Assembly: GCA_964390725.1 (NCBI GenBank) | Contig: CAYMIW010000019.1 | Coordinates: forward strand, 1 to 52,401 | Source of the DNA: JAABTH01 sp964390725 | GTDB taxonomy: Bacteria; Bacillota; Dethiobacteria; DTU022 | DNA: 52,401 nt | Reading direction: 5' to 3' | In this document: positions 42,765 to 50,566 of the stretch, one piece after another | How the letters are laid out: each line of letters starts with the position of its first letter | Position numbering within the stretch: the first letter of the stretch is position 1 | The notes under the pieces: model-generated | Seen by the model: only the letters and a program-made list of their open reading frames with translations | The model's database searches: none | What the model was told of the DNA's origin: nothing | Made by a program: the position numbers and the translations under genes

Positions 42765-44951
42765 TTATTCCTGCTGCTGGGTCATTAATGTTTCGAAAGT
42801 GGTCATCAACCCGGTCTGTTCCTGGATACGGTTGATGTACTGCTCCATGTAGGTAAACTGGCGTACCAGGCGCTGTTCCCGGATCTCCATCCTCCGCTCA
42901 AGCATCTCTATGCGTTCCTGATACATGGTAATCTGGCGCTGCAGGTAATCCTGGCGGCTGGGCACCACGCCGTTCCGCCCGATCATATTTTGGGTAAATG
43001 TTTCCATCTGGTGGGCCAGCCCCGGTTTATTCCTTATTATCCCGGAAGGGTCAACTATAGCTTCCCGGCCGAACATCTGGAAAACATCAAGTGGCTTATC
43101 AGCCAGGGCGGCACGCAGCTTGGCATCATCAACAACAAGAATTCCCTCTTCATCAGAAGCCATAATGCCGATCGAAGAGAGGCTGTTATAGGTTAGCGGT
43201 TCCGAGGGTGGCACCACGTTCAGGGTCAAAGTAGCCAGATTTGAAGGGGTTCCAGACCCGATATTAATCGTTACCCCGTCAATAGTATCGCCAGAGTTAA
43301 ATGTTTCACCGTTGTAGCGCCAGTTTCCGGTTGAAGCATAATAGGTTAGTTCAATTTTTGAAGCAGTACCGCTGTACTGCCCGGTTGCTGCAGCGCTGGT
43401 TCCGGAACCGGCGGCACCGGAGTAAGCTAAAGGTTCGGCCACGTGGGTGCTGCCCGGGGTATCGGAAACCACCCCGTGGATCAGGGTGCGCAGCTGCCTT
43501 TCAATTCTCATTAAATCGCTGCTGCCCTGCAGCGGGCCTTCCTCGTTTTTCTGCAGCACGCGCAGGTACGAATTAACTTCGTTCACAGCCTGCACAAAAA
43601 GGTTAATCTCCTCCACCGCGGCATCTAGATCGGGAGTAATATCAAGGGTGGAAGAGCCTATACCAGCCAGGGTAATCTCCAACCCGGCAATAACATCGGT
43701 AAAGGTATTGCTGCTGCGGCTCATGGTTAACCCGTTCAGGGTAAAAACGGCATCCTGTGCTGTTTCAGTTTCAAGCGCAAAAACGGGCGCCGCTGCATTT
43801 TCAGCAGGGCTAAGCAGGTTCAAACCGGCCAGAACCTGGTCCGACCCGTAGGCAGTAGTCCCGGCCGCATCAAGAGGGTTATAATCATAGGCTTGAATTG
43901 CACCTGTTTTTCCTTCAACCGTACTCTCCAGCACCAGGCGGTAATCACCCTGGTTGGGCTGCACCAGTGATGCAATAACACCCGTTTCCGGAGCCCTGGC
44001 ATTGATTTTATTGGCTATTTCAAGCAGCGAATCATCATCATCAATGGTAATAAAACCTGTTTCATCAACACTGTCCCGGATTTGAAAATCAAAATTATTA
44101 ATTGCTACTATCTCCCCGGTATCATTCAGCACTTCCCCGCGCAAGTTGAAAGTACCCAGGGGGTGATCACCCAAAAAGGCAAAATCCCCACCGGCGGCGT
44201 TACGAACCAGCCACTCTTCGCTTCCCCCGTCATAAGTAATGGTAAAGAGGGGGTCATTTTGCAGGTCGATCCCGCTCCAGCCCTTGTCGGCAAAATAGCT
44301 TTCCAGCTCTGCCATTAAATCTTCATCTTCGGCACCTACGAAAGAATCGAGGTAAACCCTGATCTCTTCCGCCCCGGCATACTCGTCGGCGCTACTGAAA
44401 ACAAGGTTCTCCACGTCGAGGGCATAAACACTTGCTGCCGAGCCATCGACCACTGCCTGGAAGCCGGCGCCAAAATTACCGCGCAGCCAGTCGTTTGTGG
44501 TTGAACTAAAGGTGAGGCTGTCGATTCCGTCGGGGTTTCCGGCGGTGCCAAGATAAAAGGTGCCGCTGTAGCCCAGGGCAGCATCGGGACTGTTAATCCT
44601 GCTGCCTGCATTGGGAGGGTTAGAGGCCACACTGTGATAGCTGGCCAGCTGGCTCACGTTAAAGCGGTAGCTTCCCTCCACCGGGTTACCGCTGACCCTG
44701 GCCCTCAACACATCTTCGTTACTTGATACAGGCACGGGAGCGGTAAAGGTAAGTTCACTCTGCAGCGGAGAGAGAGTGCGGCTTAAAGTATCAAGGCGGG
44801 TATTAACCTCGCGCCACAGTTCGGCAATCTGCTCGGTGCGCTCAATCTGCGCTTCTTTACGATAAATAGGCTGACGCTCAACCTCCATCAGCTCCCTGAT
44901 GATGTTGTTTATATCAATCCCCGATGCTATTCCGAGCACGCTTACAGTCAT
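42765..44951 (-). CDS. fliD: Flagellar hook-associated protein 2 / filament cap
   Basis: Filament cap protein that directs flagellin assembly at the tip. The N-terminal VLGIASGIDINNIIRELMEV and QIAELWREVNTRLDTL are the FliD_N signature, and the C-terminal MYQERIEMLERRMEIREQRL plus VRQFTYMEQYINRIQEQTG is FliD_C. Length 728 aa is at the high end; the excess lies in the Gly/Ala/Ser/Thr/Asp-rich middle (about residues 120-560), which forms the outer domains. Follows flaG by 126 bp; the ribosome site GGGTGG is moderate. Confidence 0.95.
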   Translation of the reverse strand: MTVSVLGIASGIDINNIIRELMEVERQPIYRKEAQIERTEQIAELWREVNTRLDTLSRTLSPLQSELTFTAPVPVSSNEDVLRARVSGNPVEGSYRFNVSQLASYHSVASNPPNAGSRINSPDAALGYSGTFYLGTAGNPDGIDSLTFSSTTNDWLRGNFGAGFQAVVDGSAASVYALDVENLVFSSADEYAGAEEIRVYLDSFVGAEDEDLMAELESYFADKGWSGIDLQNDPLFTITYDGGSEEWLVRNAAGGDFAFLGDHPLGTFNLRGEVLNDTGEIVAINNFDFQIRDSVDETGFITIDDDDSLLEIANKINARAPETGVIASLVQPNQGDYRLVLESTVEGKTGAIQAYDYNPLDAAGTTAYGSDQVLAGLNLLSPAENAAAPVFALETETAQDAVFTLNGLTMSRSSNTFTDVIAGLEITLAGIGSSTLDITPDLDAAVEEINLFVQAVNEVNSYLRVLQKNEEGPLQGSSDLMRIERQLRTLIHGVVSDTPGSTHVAEPLAYSGAAGSGTSAAATGQYSGTASKIELTYYASTGNWRYNGETFNSGDTIDGVTINIGSGTPSNLATLTLNVVPPSEPLTYNSLSSIGIMASDEEGILVVDDAKLRAALADKPLDVFQMFGREAIVDPSGIIRNKPGLAHQMETFTQNMIGRNGVVPSRQDYLQRQITMYQERIEMLERRMEIREQRLVRQFTYMEQYINRIQEQTGLMTTFETLMTQQQE

Positions 44952-45034
44952 TGCAAACCACCCTTTGCCCGGCCCAAAAACCGCCGTTTATTACCGATCC
45001 GGCTGGCCTGTTACTGTCCTGCCGGATTGCCTGA

Positions 45035-45070
45035 AAAAATCAGCCCGGGCGCAGATTTCCACGCCCGCAG
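45035..45070 (-). terminator. Hairpin with T6 between flaG and fliD
   Basis: On the minus strand a CGGGCG / CGCCCG stem around TGGAAATCTG is followed by GGCTGATTTTTT. It may terminate part of the flaG transcripts. The rest of the 126-bp gap has a second CG-rich stem but no sigma-28-like box. Confidence 0.5.
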
Positions 45071-45077
45071 CTGTTTG

Positions 45078-45353
45078 TTAAGCTTTAACATCCTGCATTT
45101 TACCGATCAGGGTTTTCATCTCGCCTACAACATCGAGCATCTTACGGTTGGGAATCTCGCGGATAACCTCGTTGTTGTAAACATCGACCACCTGGACCAT
45201 CCAGCGCTCAGCGCCCTGGTGTTTCTGAAACCGAACCGAACGCTGCGAGGTGTGGACGGCAGATTCCGAACCCTTAACTTCACGGACTTCCGGGCGAGCC
45301 TTGCGCTCGCTCTGCTGACCGGCCTGGTAAGCTCCTATGCTGTCGATTCTCAT
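45078..45353 (-). CDS. flaG: FlaG family flagellar protein
   Basis: A 91-aa protein of the FlaG family, implicated in filament length and stability. The C-terminal half contains the family core RWMVQVVDVYNNEVIREIPN followed by RKMLDVVGEMKTLIGKM; the N-terminal half is polar and disordered. Start placed at the ATG behind GAGGTGATAG rather than at the GTG inside that ribosome site. It has its own sigma-28-like promoter and lies between flagellin and fliD. Confidence 0.9.
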   Translation of the reverse strand: MRIDSIGAYQAGQQSERKARPEVREVKGSESAVHTSQRSVRFQKHQGAERWMVQVVDVYNNEVIREIPNRKMLDVVGEMKTLIGKMQDVKA

Positions 45354-45413
45354 TGCTATCACCTCGTTATTTCTTAAACCGGCGGTAATAACACTTGTTC
45401 CACCTTACTCTTA

Positions 45414-45440
45414 ATATCGTCACTACCATAAAAAACTAAA
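45414..45440 (-). promoter_or_regulatory. Sigma-28-like promoter of flaG
   Basis: On the minus strand TTTAGTTT, 11 nt, GACGATAT. Compared with the enteric sigma-28 consensus TAAAGTTT-N11-GCCGATAA, six of eight bases agree in each half. It lies about 60 bp before the start codon. Same -10 core as at the flagellin gene. Confidence 0.6.
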
Positions 45441-45519
45441 GGACCAAACTGCTTATTTTTAATCTGATTACCTGATCATCCTTCGCCGGGGCAAGCAGAG
45501 TTGATTTACTGAACTTTTT

Positions 45520-45584
45520 AATTATTTTTCCCCTCCCCCTGCAGCTTTATTTAAGCCAGCTGTTGGGAGGGAGGGGAAATTATT
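45520..45584. other. Long hairpin downstream of flagellin
   Basis: Arms AATTATTTTTCCCCTCCC and GGGAGGGAGGGGAAATTATT pair almost fully; an inner GCAGCT/AGCTG pair extends the stem. It begins 55 bp after the flagellin stop. In the flagellin direction A-rich rather than U-rich sequence follows, so it may protect the mRNA 3' end or terminate inefficiently. On the plus strand a T9 follows, but no gene arrives there. Confidence 0.5.
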
Positions 45585-45639
45585 TTTTTTTAAAGCATTT
45601 AGTTCAGCAGGCAGTTACCTGCTTTCCCGCCGCCAATAC

Positions 45640-48249
45640 TTACTGCAGCAGCATTAATACGCTCTGCGGTTTCATGTTGGCCTGGGCCAGCATGGCAGTT
45701 CCGGCCTGCATCATGATCTGGTTGCGGGTAAACTCAACCATCTCAAGGGCAAAGTCGAGGTCGCGGACGCGGGATTCAGCCGCCGACAGGTTCTCGGCTG
45801 CCACACCAAGGTTGTTAATGGTGTGCTCAAGCCTGTTCTGCACCGCCCCCAGCTTGGCCCGCTCGGAAGATACCCGGCCGATGGCGTAATCAACCTGGGT
45901 TAAAGCCCGGTTGGCCGACATGCGGTTGGTAACCAGGATGTTATCCACACCCAGGGCCTCGGCGCTCATATCGCCAATGGCAGCGCCCACATCCTGCAGC
46001 GGGTTGGCCCCAATATGAAAGACCATGGTATTGTCGGAAAGGTGAATAAAGATACTGTCTGTTCCACTCGACTGCCACTCAAAGGAATTACCATCTAAAT
46101 TAACGGTAATCCCGGCCATGGGGTCGAATTTAACATCAACATTGGGATGAACCACCCCGACCAGCAAGTTGCCGACAATCCTGGTGTTTTCAGCAATTAC
46201 TTCTTCCGGGAAGTGGGCGTTGGTAACAGTAACGTTGAACTGGTTTTCAGTCGAGTTTTGCAGGGTGGTCAGGCTGAGGGCGTTGATTACCCCCTCGTCG
46301 CCGCTGAAGCGAATTTCCCCATCCTTGCCGGTTACAGCAGACTGGATTACAAAGGTGCCCTTTACGGTAAAGAAACCCTGGTCCTCAACTACATCTTCTG
46401 TAACATAACGGACATAAGAAGTAGGATCATTGTTAAATAACTTCTGGCTCAGGCCTTCATGTACAGCCCGGTTCAGTTTTTCCTCAATATCATGAATTGT
46501 ATCGGAACCGAAAATGGTAATTGAGGTTTTCTTGCCATCACCCTGCACCAGGTTGATCGTCTGCGGGTCCTGGACCAGGAAGTTGCCGTTGGCATCCCAG
46601 AAACGGTCGATATCGTAAATGGCCGAGTTTATAGTTGCTACATGGCCTAATCCTACGCCCTCCCTAACAGTGAAACCTGCTGCATTTGTTTCCGTGCTGA
46701 GGGTCCCAAATGCTAGATCGATTTCAGACAGCTTCGATTCACCGGTAGTTCCATCCAACTGGTAAAAATTGAAAGTTTGAGTGGTATCATTGATAGTTGT
46801 ATCGTCAAACACAAACTGTGCAACAGTGCTTCCATCAAGATTAAAATTGACACCATCATCATCTGTAGCAGCATTTGCACTACTGTTTACAACCAGCTTG
46901 TCGCCAACATTGAAATTGGCAGCTGCTTGCAAATTGAAAGTGTCAAAGTTTACACTGCCAAACTGTATGTCAGCGTTGGCTCCGGTTGCAAGAGTGCGGG
47001 TTCCGCTGCCGGTGCTCACAGTGCCATCTTTGTCAATCTGGGTGTATGAGTAATTCACAGTCACCTCTGCAGTAGTTGTGTTTACTCCCGTTACTTCGAG
47101 GAGCAACGACAGGTTTGATGCAGCATTGGCTGCAGTCAGAGAGGTAGGAACTGCAGCAAACAGATCATTACCATCCTTGGAATAGACCTGGGTATTGATA
47201 ACAGCATAAGCGTTTAAACCCAGGCTATCATCAGTGTCAACTGTGTATTCGCCGGCCATGAAACCGAGGGCATTTAAGGAAAGGTCCTCTACGTTGGTAT
47301 CAGCGGGAGCGTATATGGTTAGATCCTGGGATGCTGCACCATCGAGAGTGCCACCGCTCAATTCCCAGCCCAGCTGGAAATTTTCACCTGCTTCGTCTCT
47401 GATGATAGTCAGAGTGTCTGTATCCCAAGCAGCAGTTACCAGATCATTTAACCCTGGTAAAGCATTGATTGCATCAGCAAGAGCAGCCCCTTCATCATCA
47501 ATATCAGCAGAGCCGGCGGTGTAGGATACACTATAATTCACCCCGTCAATCCTGAAGTTTAGTGTGAATTCATCATCCGTATTAATACCAGCCAGCATAC
47601 CTGAAAAAGATGCTGCTCCCAGGTGTTCATTTTCTGCCACCATGGCAGCCTCTGCATGCTTTACCTTCATGATGTCGGTTTTCTGCACTTCGCCCCGGCC
47701 GGCCATGGCACTGATGTCGAGCTTGTAGTTGCCCCCGCCAACCGCCTTCTGGCCGAACTGATCAATAGTGCGCAGGCCATCGCGCATAAAGATCTTGGTG
47801 TTCAGATCGCTGGTGCTGGTTAAAGCAGCCGACGAACCGTCCAGCAACTTTTTCGTGTTGAATTCAGTTGAACTGGCGATCCGGTTAATTTCGGCAATCA
47901 GCTGTTCGATCTCCTTTTGAATCTCAATCCTGTCTGACGAAGTCAATGTATCACTTGAAGCCTGTACTGACAATTCACGCATACGCTGCAGGATAGCGTG
48001 GGTTTCATTTAACGCTCCTTCAGCAGTCTGCATGAGCGATATGCCGTCCATGGCGTTTCGCGATGCCTGGTTAAGCCCGCGGATCTGGCCCCTCATCTTC
48101 TCAGATATGGCCAGACCGGCGGCGTCGTCGGCAGCCCTGTTGATGCGTAATCCCGATGACAGTCGTTCCAGTGATTTACTGAGACGGTTGTCAGTCATCG
48201 ATAGATTTCGGTACGCATTTAACGCCGACAAGTTTGTGTTAATCCTCAT
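45640..48249 (-). CDS. Flagellin with very large central domain
   Basis: Filament subunit of 869 aa. The conserved ends are textbook: MRINTNLSALNAYRNL, RLSSGLRINRAADDAAGLAI, LNETHAILQRMRELSVQAS at the N-terminus and LGAVQNRLEHTINNLGVAAE, FTRNQIMMQAGTAML, PQSVLMLLQ at the C-terminus. Most Bacillota flagellins have 270-550 residues; here about 600 residues (roughly 160-765) lie between the two parts. They are rich in Asp/Thr/Asn/Ala and beta-strands, poor in Lys and without Cys, as for exposed D2/D3 domains, possibly glycosylated. Start chosen at MRIN behind AGGAGG; a TTG three codons earlier lies just after the ribosome site. Driven by a sigma-28-like promoter. Confidence 0.95.
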   Translation of the reverse strand: MRINTNLSALNAYRNLSMTDNRLSKSLERLSSGLRINRAADDAAGLAISEKMRGQIRGLNQASRNAMDGISLMQTAEGALNETHAILQRMRELSVQASSDTLTSSDRIEIQKEIEQLIAEINRIASSTEFNTKKLLDGSSAALTSTSDLNTKIFMRDGLRTIDQFGQKAVGGGNYKLDISAMAGRGEVQKTDIMKVKHAEAAMVAENEHLGAASFSGMLAGINTDDEFTLNFRIDGVNYSVSYTAGSADIDDEGAALADAINALPGLNDLVTAAWDTDTLTIIRDEAGENFQLGWELSGGTLDGAASQDLTIYAPADTNVEDLSLNALGFMAGEYTVDTDDSLGLNAYAVINTQVYSKDGNDLFAAVPTSLTAANAASNLSLLLEVTGVNTTTAEVTVNYSYTQIDKDGTVSTGSGTRTLATGANADIQFGSVNFDTFNLQAAANFNVGDKLVVNSSANAATDDDGVNFNLDGSTVAQFVFDDTTINDTTQTFNFYQLDGTTGESKLSEIDLAFGTLSTETNAAGFTVREGVGLGHVATINSAIYDIDRFWDANGNFLVQDPQTINLVQGDGKKTSITIFGSDTIHDIEEKLNRAVHEGLSQKLFNNDPTSYVRYVTEDVVEDQGFFTVKGTFVIQSAVTGKDGEIRFSGDEGVINALSLTTLQNSTENQFNVTVTNAHFPEEVIAENTRIVGNLLVGVVHPNVDVKFDPMAGITVNLDGNSFEWQSSGTDSIFIHLSDNTMVFHIGANPLQDVGAAIGDMSAEALGVDNILVTNRMSANRALTQVDYAIGRVSSERAKLGAVQNRLEHTINNLGVAAENLSAAESRVRDLDFALEMVEFTRNQIMMQAGTAMLAQANMKPQSVLMLLQ

Positions 48250-48274
48250 TTTGATCAAGCCTCCTTTAACGCCG

Positions 48275-48301
48275 TTATCGTCACCTAAATGACAAAGTTA
48301 A
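48275..48301 (-). promoter_or_regulatory. Sigma-28-like promoter of the flagellin gene
   Basis: On the minus strand TTAACTTT, 11 nt, GACGATAA, ending 26 bp before the ATG, so the leader would be only about 20 nt with AGGAGG near its 5' end. A TATAAT at about 48325 could be an additional sigma-A -10, but its -35 is poor. Confidence 0.65.
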
Positions 48302-48711
48302 GCTTTTAAGTTAAATATTTATTATTATAGCGGTTTCTTGAAAATATGAAATAATAGGGAAATAAGCCAGGCAGAATGGGGATTCTGTGGCTTTGGCAAG
48401 TGAATATTTATTTGTTACTATACTCCCGCGGTTGAAAACATGCCCAATAACGGCAACCCGCGGGAAGCAGATCTTTTCACTGAAACAATATCGTCGGCCC
48501 CCTTAAAAAATTAAGCCTGCCCACCGGGGACAATTCCTCCCTGCAGGAGATGAAAGTGCCGGTTAATCAGCCTTTATAAGCTGCAAAAAAAATTTTCAGC
48601 CTGGTTTCCTGCGGTATGGGTAAAAATTACGATTGAAGAGTCGCCATAACCATGAAACTGCCTGAACCCCGTTCTTTTGAATTTTTAATCCCGTTTAGTT
48701 TAAAAACAAAT
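48302..48711. other. Non-coding stretch upstream of flagellin with a GC-rich hairpin
   Basis: No coding frame supported. It contains a stem CCCGCGG-TTG (48425-48434) / CAAC-CCGCGGG (48454-48464) with a one-base bulge and a 19-nt loop and no T-tract on either side. This could be a binding site or a small structured RNA; nothing decides between these. Confidence 0.3.
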
Positions 48712-48751
48712 AAAAAGCCACCCATTGTTCATAACCTGAACAACTGGCGGC
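48712..48751 (-). terminator. Terminator of the 97-residue unknown gene
   Basis: On the minus strand a 14-bp stem GCCGCCAGTTGTTC / GAACAATGGGTGGC (two G-U pairs, one mismatch), loop AGGTTAT, followed by TTTTTATTTG. It separates this gene from the flagellin upstream region. Confidence 0.8.
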
Positions 48752-48779
48752 CAATATCATAAAGCTATTAAATGAATTG

Positions 48780-49073
48780 CTACTGGTTAGCCTGGACGCT
48801 GCTGCCGTGCTTCTTTGCCAGGAGCATTTCACCAAAACGCATGACCTGGGCAATTACCTTTTTACTGCCGGTCAGATGATAGAGATCATCTGCGAGGCGG
48901 TGGCACTCCTTGTAAACTTCAACCCTCTCTACCGCTGTCGGGGAAACCCATGCTTTCCGTCCGGACAGTTTCTGCATCTTCTGCACGGCAGGGTGGTTAA
49001 TTTTCAGGCTGTGGTCTTCTTCAAACAATTCATTGAAATATGTGGTTTCGTTTTTGATTAGCGGGCTTTTCAT
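48780..49073 (-). CDS. Small unknown protein with a flagellin-type promoter
   Basis: A 97-aa soluble protein that I cannot assign. Pattern: NETTYFNELFEEDHSLKINH, PAVQKMQKLSGRKAWVSPTA, VERVEVYKECHRLADDLYHL, SKKVIAQVMRFGEMLLAKKH. Mostly helical, neutral to basic, no signal peptide or TM. GGAGGAGGG ribosome site. The sigma-28-like promoter 27 bp before the ATG has the same layout as that of flagellin, and the gene has its own strong terminator, so it is a separately transcribed unit likely made late in flagellar assembly. A regulator, chaperone or chemotaxis adaptor are possibilities, none proven. Confidence 0.75.
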   Translation of the reverse strand: MKSPLIKNETTYFNELFEEDHSLKINHPAVQKMQKLSGRKAWVSPTAVERVEVYKECHRLADDLYHLTGSKKVIAQVMRFGEMLLAKKHGSSVQANQ

Positions 49074-49099
49074 TGTGCAAATCCCTCCTCCTGACCATA

Positions 49100-49126
49100 G
49101 TATCGTCGGTTTAGGGAAATAATTAA
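49100..49126 (-). promoter_or_regulatory. Sigma-28-like promoter of the 97-residue gene
   Basis: On the minus strand TTAATTAT, 11 nt, GACGATAC. The -35 half is at the same time the T-rich tail of the DUF2225 terminator just upstream. Confidence 0.55.
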
Positions 49127-49145
49127 GCCCCTTTTGAGCAGGGGC
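49127..49145 (-). terminator. Terminator of the DUF2225 gene
   Basis: GCCCCT / AGGGGC stem followed by TTAATTATTT on the minus strand, 35 bp past the DUF2225 stop. Confidence 0.6.
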
Positions 49146-49180
49146 AAAAATTTTATCCTGACCGGGAGTATTTTCGTTCG

Positions 49181-49807
49181 TTAATCGCGCAGAGACTGCC
49201 AGGCATCACGGGCCATTCTCCTGGTCGCCTGGTTGCTATTTTTATCATTAGCCACCCGTGAGTACCAGTATACTGCTTCTTTAAGGTAACCGAGGCGGCG
49301 GTTAAGTTCGCCGATCAGGTACATCACCCTGGAAGCGTCCTCCAGGTCAGACTCCTCGTAAACCCCCTTGTAGTAGGCCAGGGCCTCGCCCTGCGCTTCT
49401 TTTTCTGCCTTCTCGTCACCCTTAACCCGCATAATCCAGCTCAACTGCAGGTAAAGAGAGGCCAAAACCATATCGCTCTCCTTCTGCATTTTAGCGCACT
49501 CAATCGCTCTCTTGTAGGCCAGCTGGGCGGTGGGGGCATCGCGTTTATCAGAAAAGAAATCGGGAAGCGGGGTCAGTTTCTCCCGCATTTTTGTACCCGG
49601 TTTTTTCTCAAATGATTCCAGGAAGGCATAACCGCAGGCAGGGCAGACAAAAACATTGTAAAAGTAGGGAGTCTCCCTTTCATAGTGAATACAGAAATCG
49701 CTGTCGGTCTTCAGCACAGGCTGGGCGCTCTTCCTGACTACCAGCGAATTAAACTGTTTACCGCAGAGCCTGCAGGTTAGATCTTTTGTTATAAAATCGT
49801 CCGGCAT
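49181..49807 (-). CDS. DUF2225 zinc-finger/TPR-like protein
   Basis: A 208-aa cytosolic protein of family DUF2225. The N-terminal zinc module has LTCRLCGKQFNSLVVRKSAQ and VCPACGYAFLESF (two CxxC pairs); the C-terminal helices form TPR-like repeats (DAPTAQLAYKRAIECAKMQK, YLQLSWIMRVKGDEKAEKEA, LIGELNRRLGYLKEAVYWYS). Function unknown, common in Clostridia. The ATG was chosen with GGGAG 11 nt upstream; a GTG four codons earlier sits inside that site. The 249-bp gap upstream carries a likely promoter (GTGAAA-N17-TATGAT on the minus strand). Confidence 0.88.
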   Translation of the reverse strand: MPDDFITKDLTCRLCGKQFNSLVVRKSAQPVLKTDSDFCIHYERETPYFYNVFVCPACGYAFLESFEKKPGTKMREKLTPLPDFFSDKRDAPTAQLAYKRAIECAKMQKESDMVLASLYLQLSWIMRVKGDEKAEKEAQGEALAYYKGVYEESDLEDASRVMYLIGELNRRLGYLKEAVYWYSRVANDKNSNQATRRMARDAWQSLRD

Positions 49808-50068
49808 CGGAAACAACACTCCCTTCGCCCTTATATCATAGCATTTTTCAAATATTTTTTCACTCTACCGGCTTTTTTTACCGGTGATGTGCAAACAGTT
49901 AAAGAATCCTCTTGGTTGCGATGAATAAAAATATGATCACTTTCCATAGAAAAACCTGCCCCCCGTTAACAGTTTTAGGGCAGCAAGAAAAGACATCTTC
50001 CCCTGCCGTTGTTTAAAAAGCGGGGATGCATGCCGTATTAGCAAAATTATAGCCACCAGCCTATGGGC

Positions 50069-50446
50069 TTAATTCATGGCCGGGGCGCAGAGGCCGTTCA
50101 GTTCCTCCTGCAGCGCCTCATGCCAGCGGCGAAAACCGGGCACCAGGGAAAACTGCAGCACCACCATGGGGCGCACATCGGCATCGCCCTCGTAAGCCGA
50201 TAGCAAAAGCTGCATGCCGCTGATCACATCTTTCGAAAGCAGCTCCAGAGAGCTTTCGCCATAACCGGGATGATAACAGTGCAGGGCCTTTTTCATTTCG
50301 TGAAAAGAATCGGCCACATCGGTAAAAAGTTCGGCCGTTTCATCGAAGCGCCCCTCCATGGTCCGGGAGTGGATATGCTCCACCCCCTCCAGGGTGGTAT
50401 CGGCCAGTTCAAGCATGGTCTTGTAAATGTTAATCTTTTTATCCAT
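50069..50446 (-). CDS. Small helical protein of unknown function
   Basis: A 125-aa all-helical cytosolic protein: KINIYKTMLELADTTLEGVE, GRFDETAELFTDVADSFHEM, SSLELLSKDVISGMQLLLSA, FRRWHEALQEELNGL. It is like uncharacterised small helical proteins near flagellar genes of Bacillota (possibly DUF8042-like, from memory only). AGGAGGTG site 6 nt before the ATG. It is separated from the next upstream gene by the REP-like palindrome cluster, and shows no sigma-28-like box. Confidence 0.65.
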   Translation of the reverse strand: MDKKINIYKTMLELADTTLEGVEHIHSRTMEGRFDETAELFTDVADSFHEMKKALHCYHPGYGESSLELLSKDVISGMQLLLSAYEGDADVRPMVVLQFSLVPGFRRWHEALQEELNGLCAPAMN

Positions 50447-50463
50447 TTGTAACACCTCCTGAA

Positions 50464-50563
50464 TAAGACAGGGTAAGACAGGGGACGGTTCTCTGTCTTA
50501 GCGGGTTCCATCTTGATAATAGCGGGTTCATTTTGATAAGACAGAGAACCGTCCCCTGTCTTA
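50464..50563. repeat. REP/MITE-like nested palindrome cluster
   Basis: Two perfectly complementary 27-nt arms (50474-50500 and 50537-50563) around a 36-bp centre. Each arm is itself a hairpin: AAGACAG ... CTGTCTT around GGGGACGGTTCT. The centre consists of two tandem copies of a 21-bp unit beginning TAGCGGGTTC. A further partial copy TAAGACAGGG precedes the left arm (50464-50473). It fills almost the whole gap between two minus-strand genes and ends just after the stop of the upstream one. A short relative with the same GGGGACGG core stands at 13180-13208. Confidence 0.8.
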
Positions 50564-50566
50564 TTA

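Noticed and set aside
45520..45584. Hairpin as a normal flagellin terminator
   Set aside because: In the minus direction an A-rich, not U-rich, tail follows; kept only as a hairpin.
46777..47053. 90-residue open frames on the plus strand within flagellin
   Set aside because: Shadow frames of the repetitive Asp/Thr/Ala-rich flagellin centre; no ribosome site and no family likeness.
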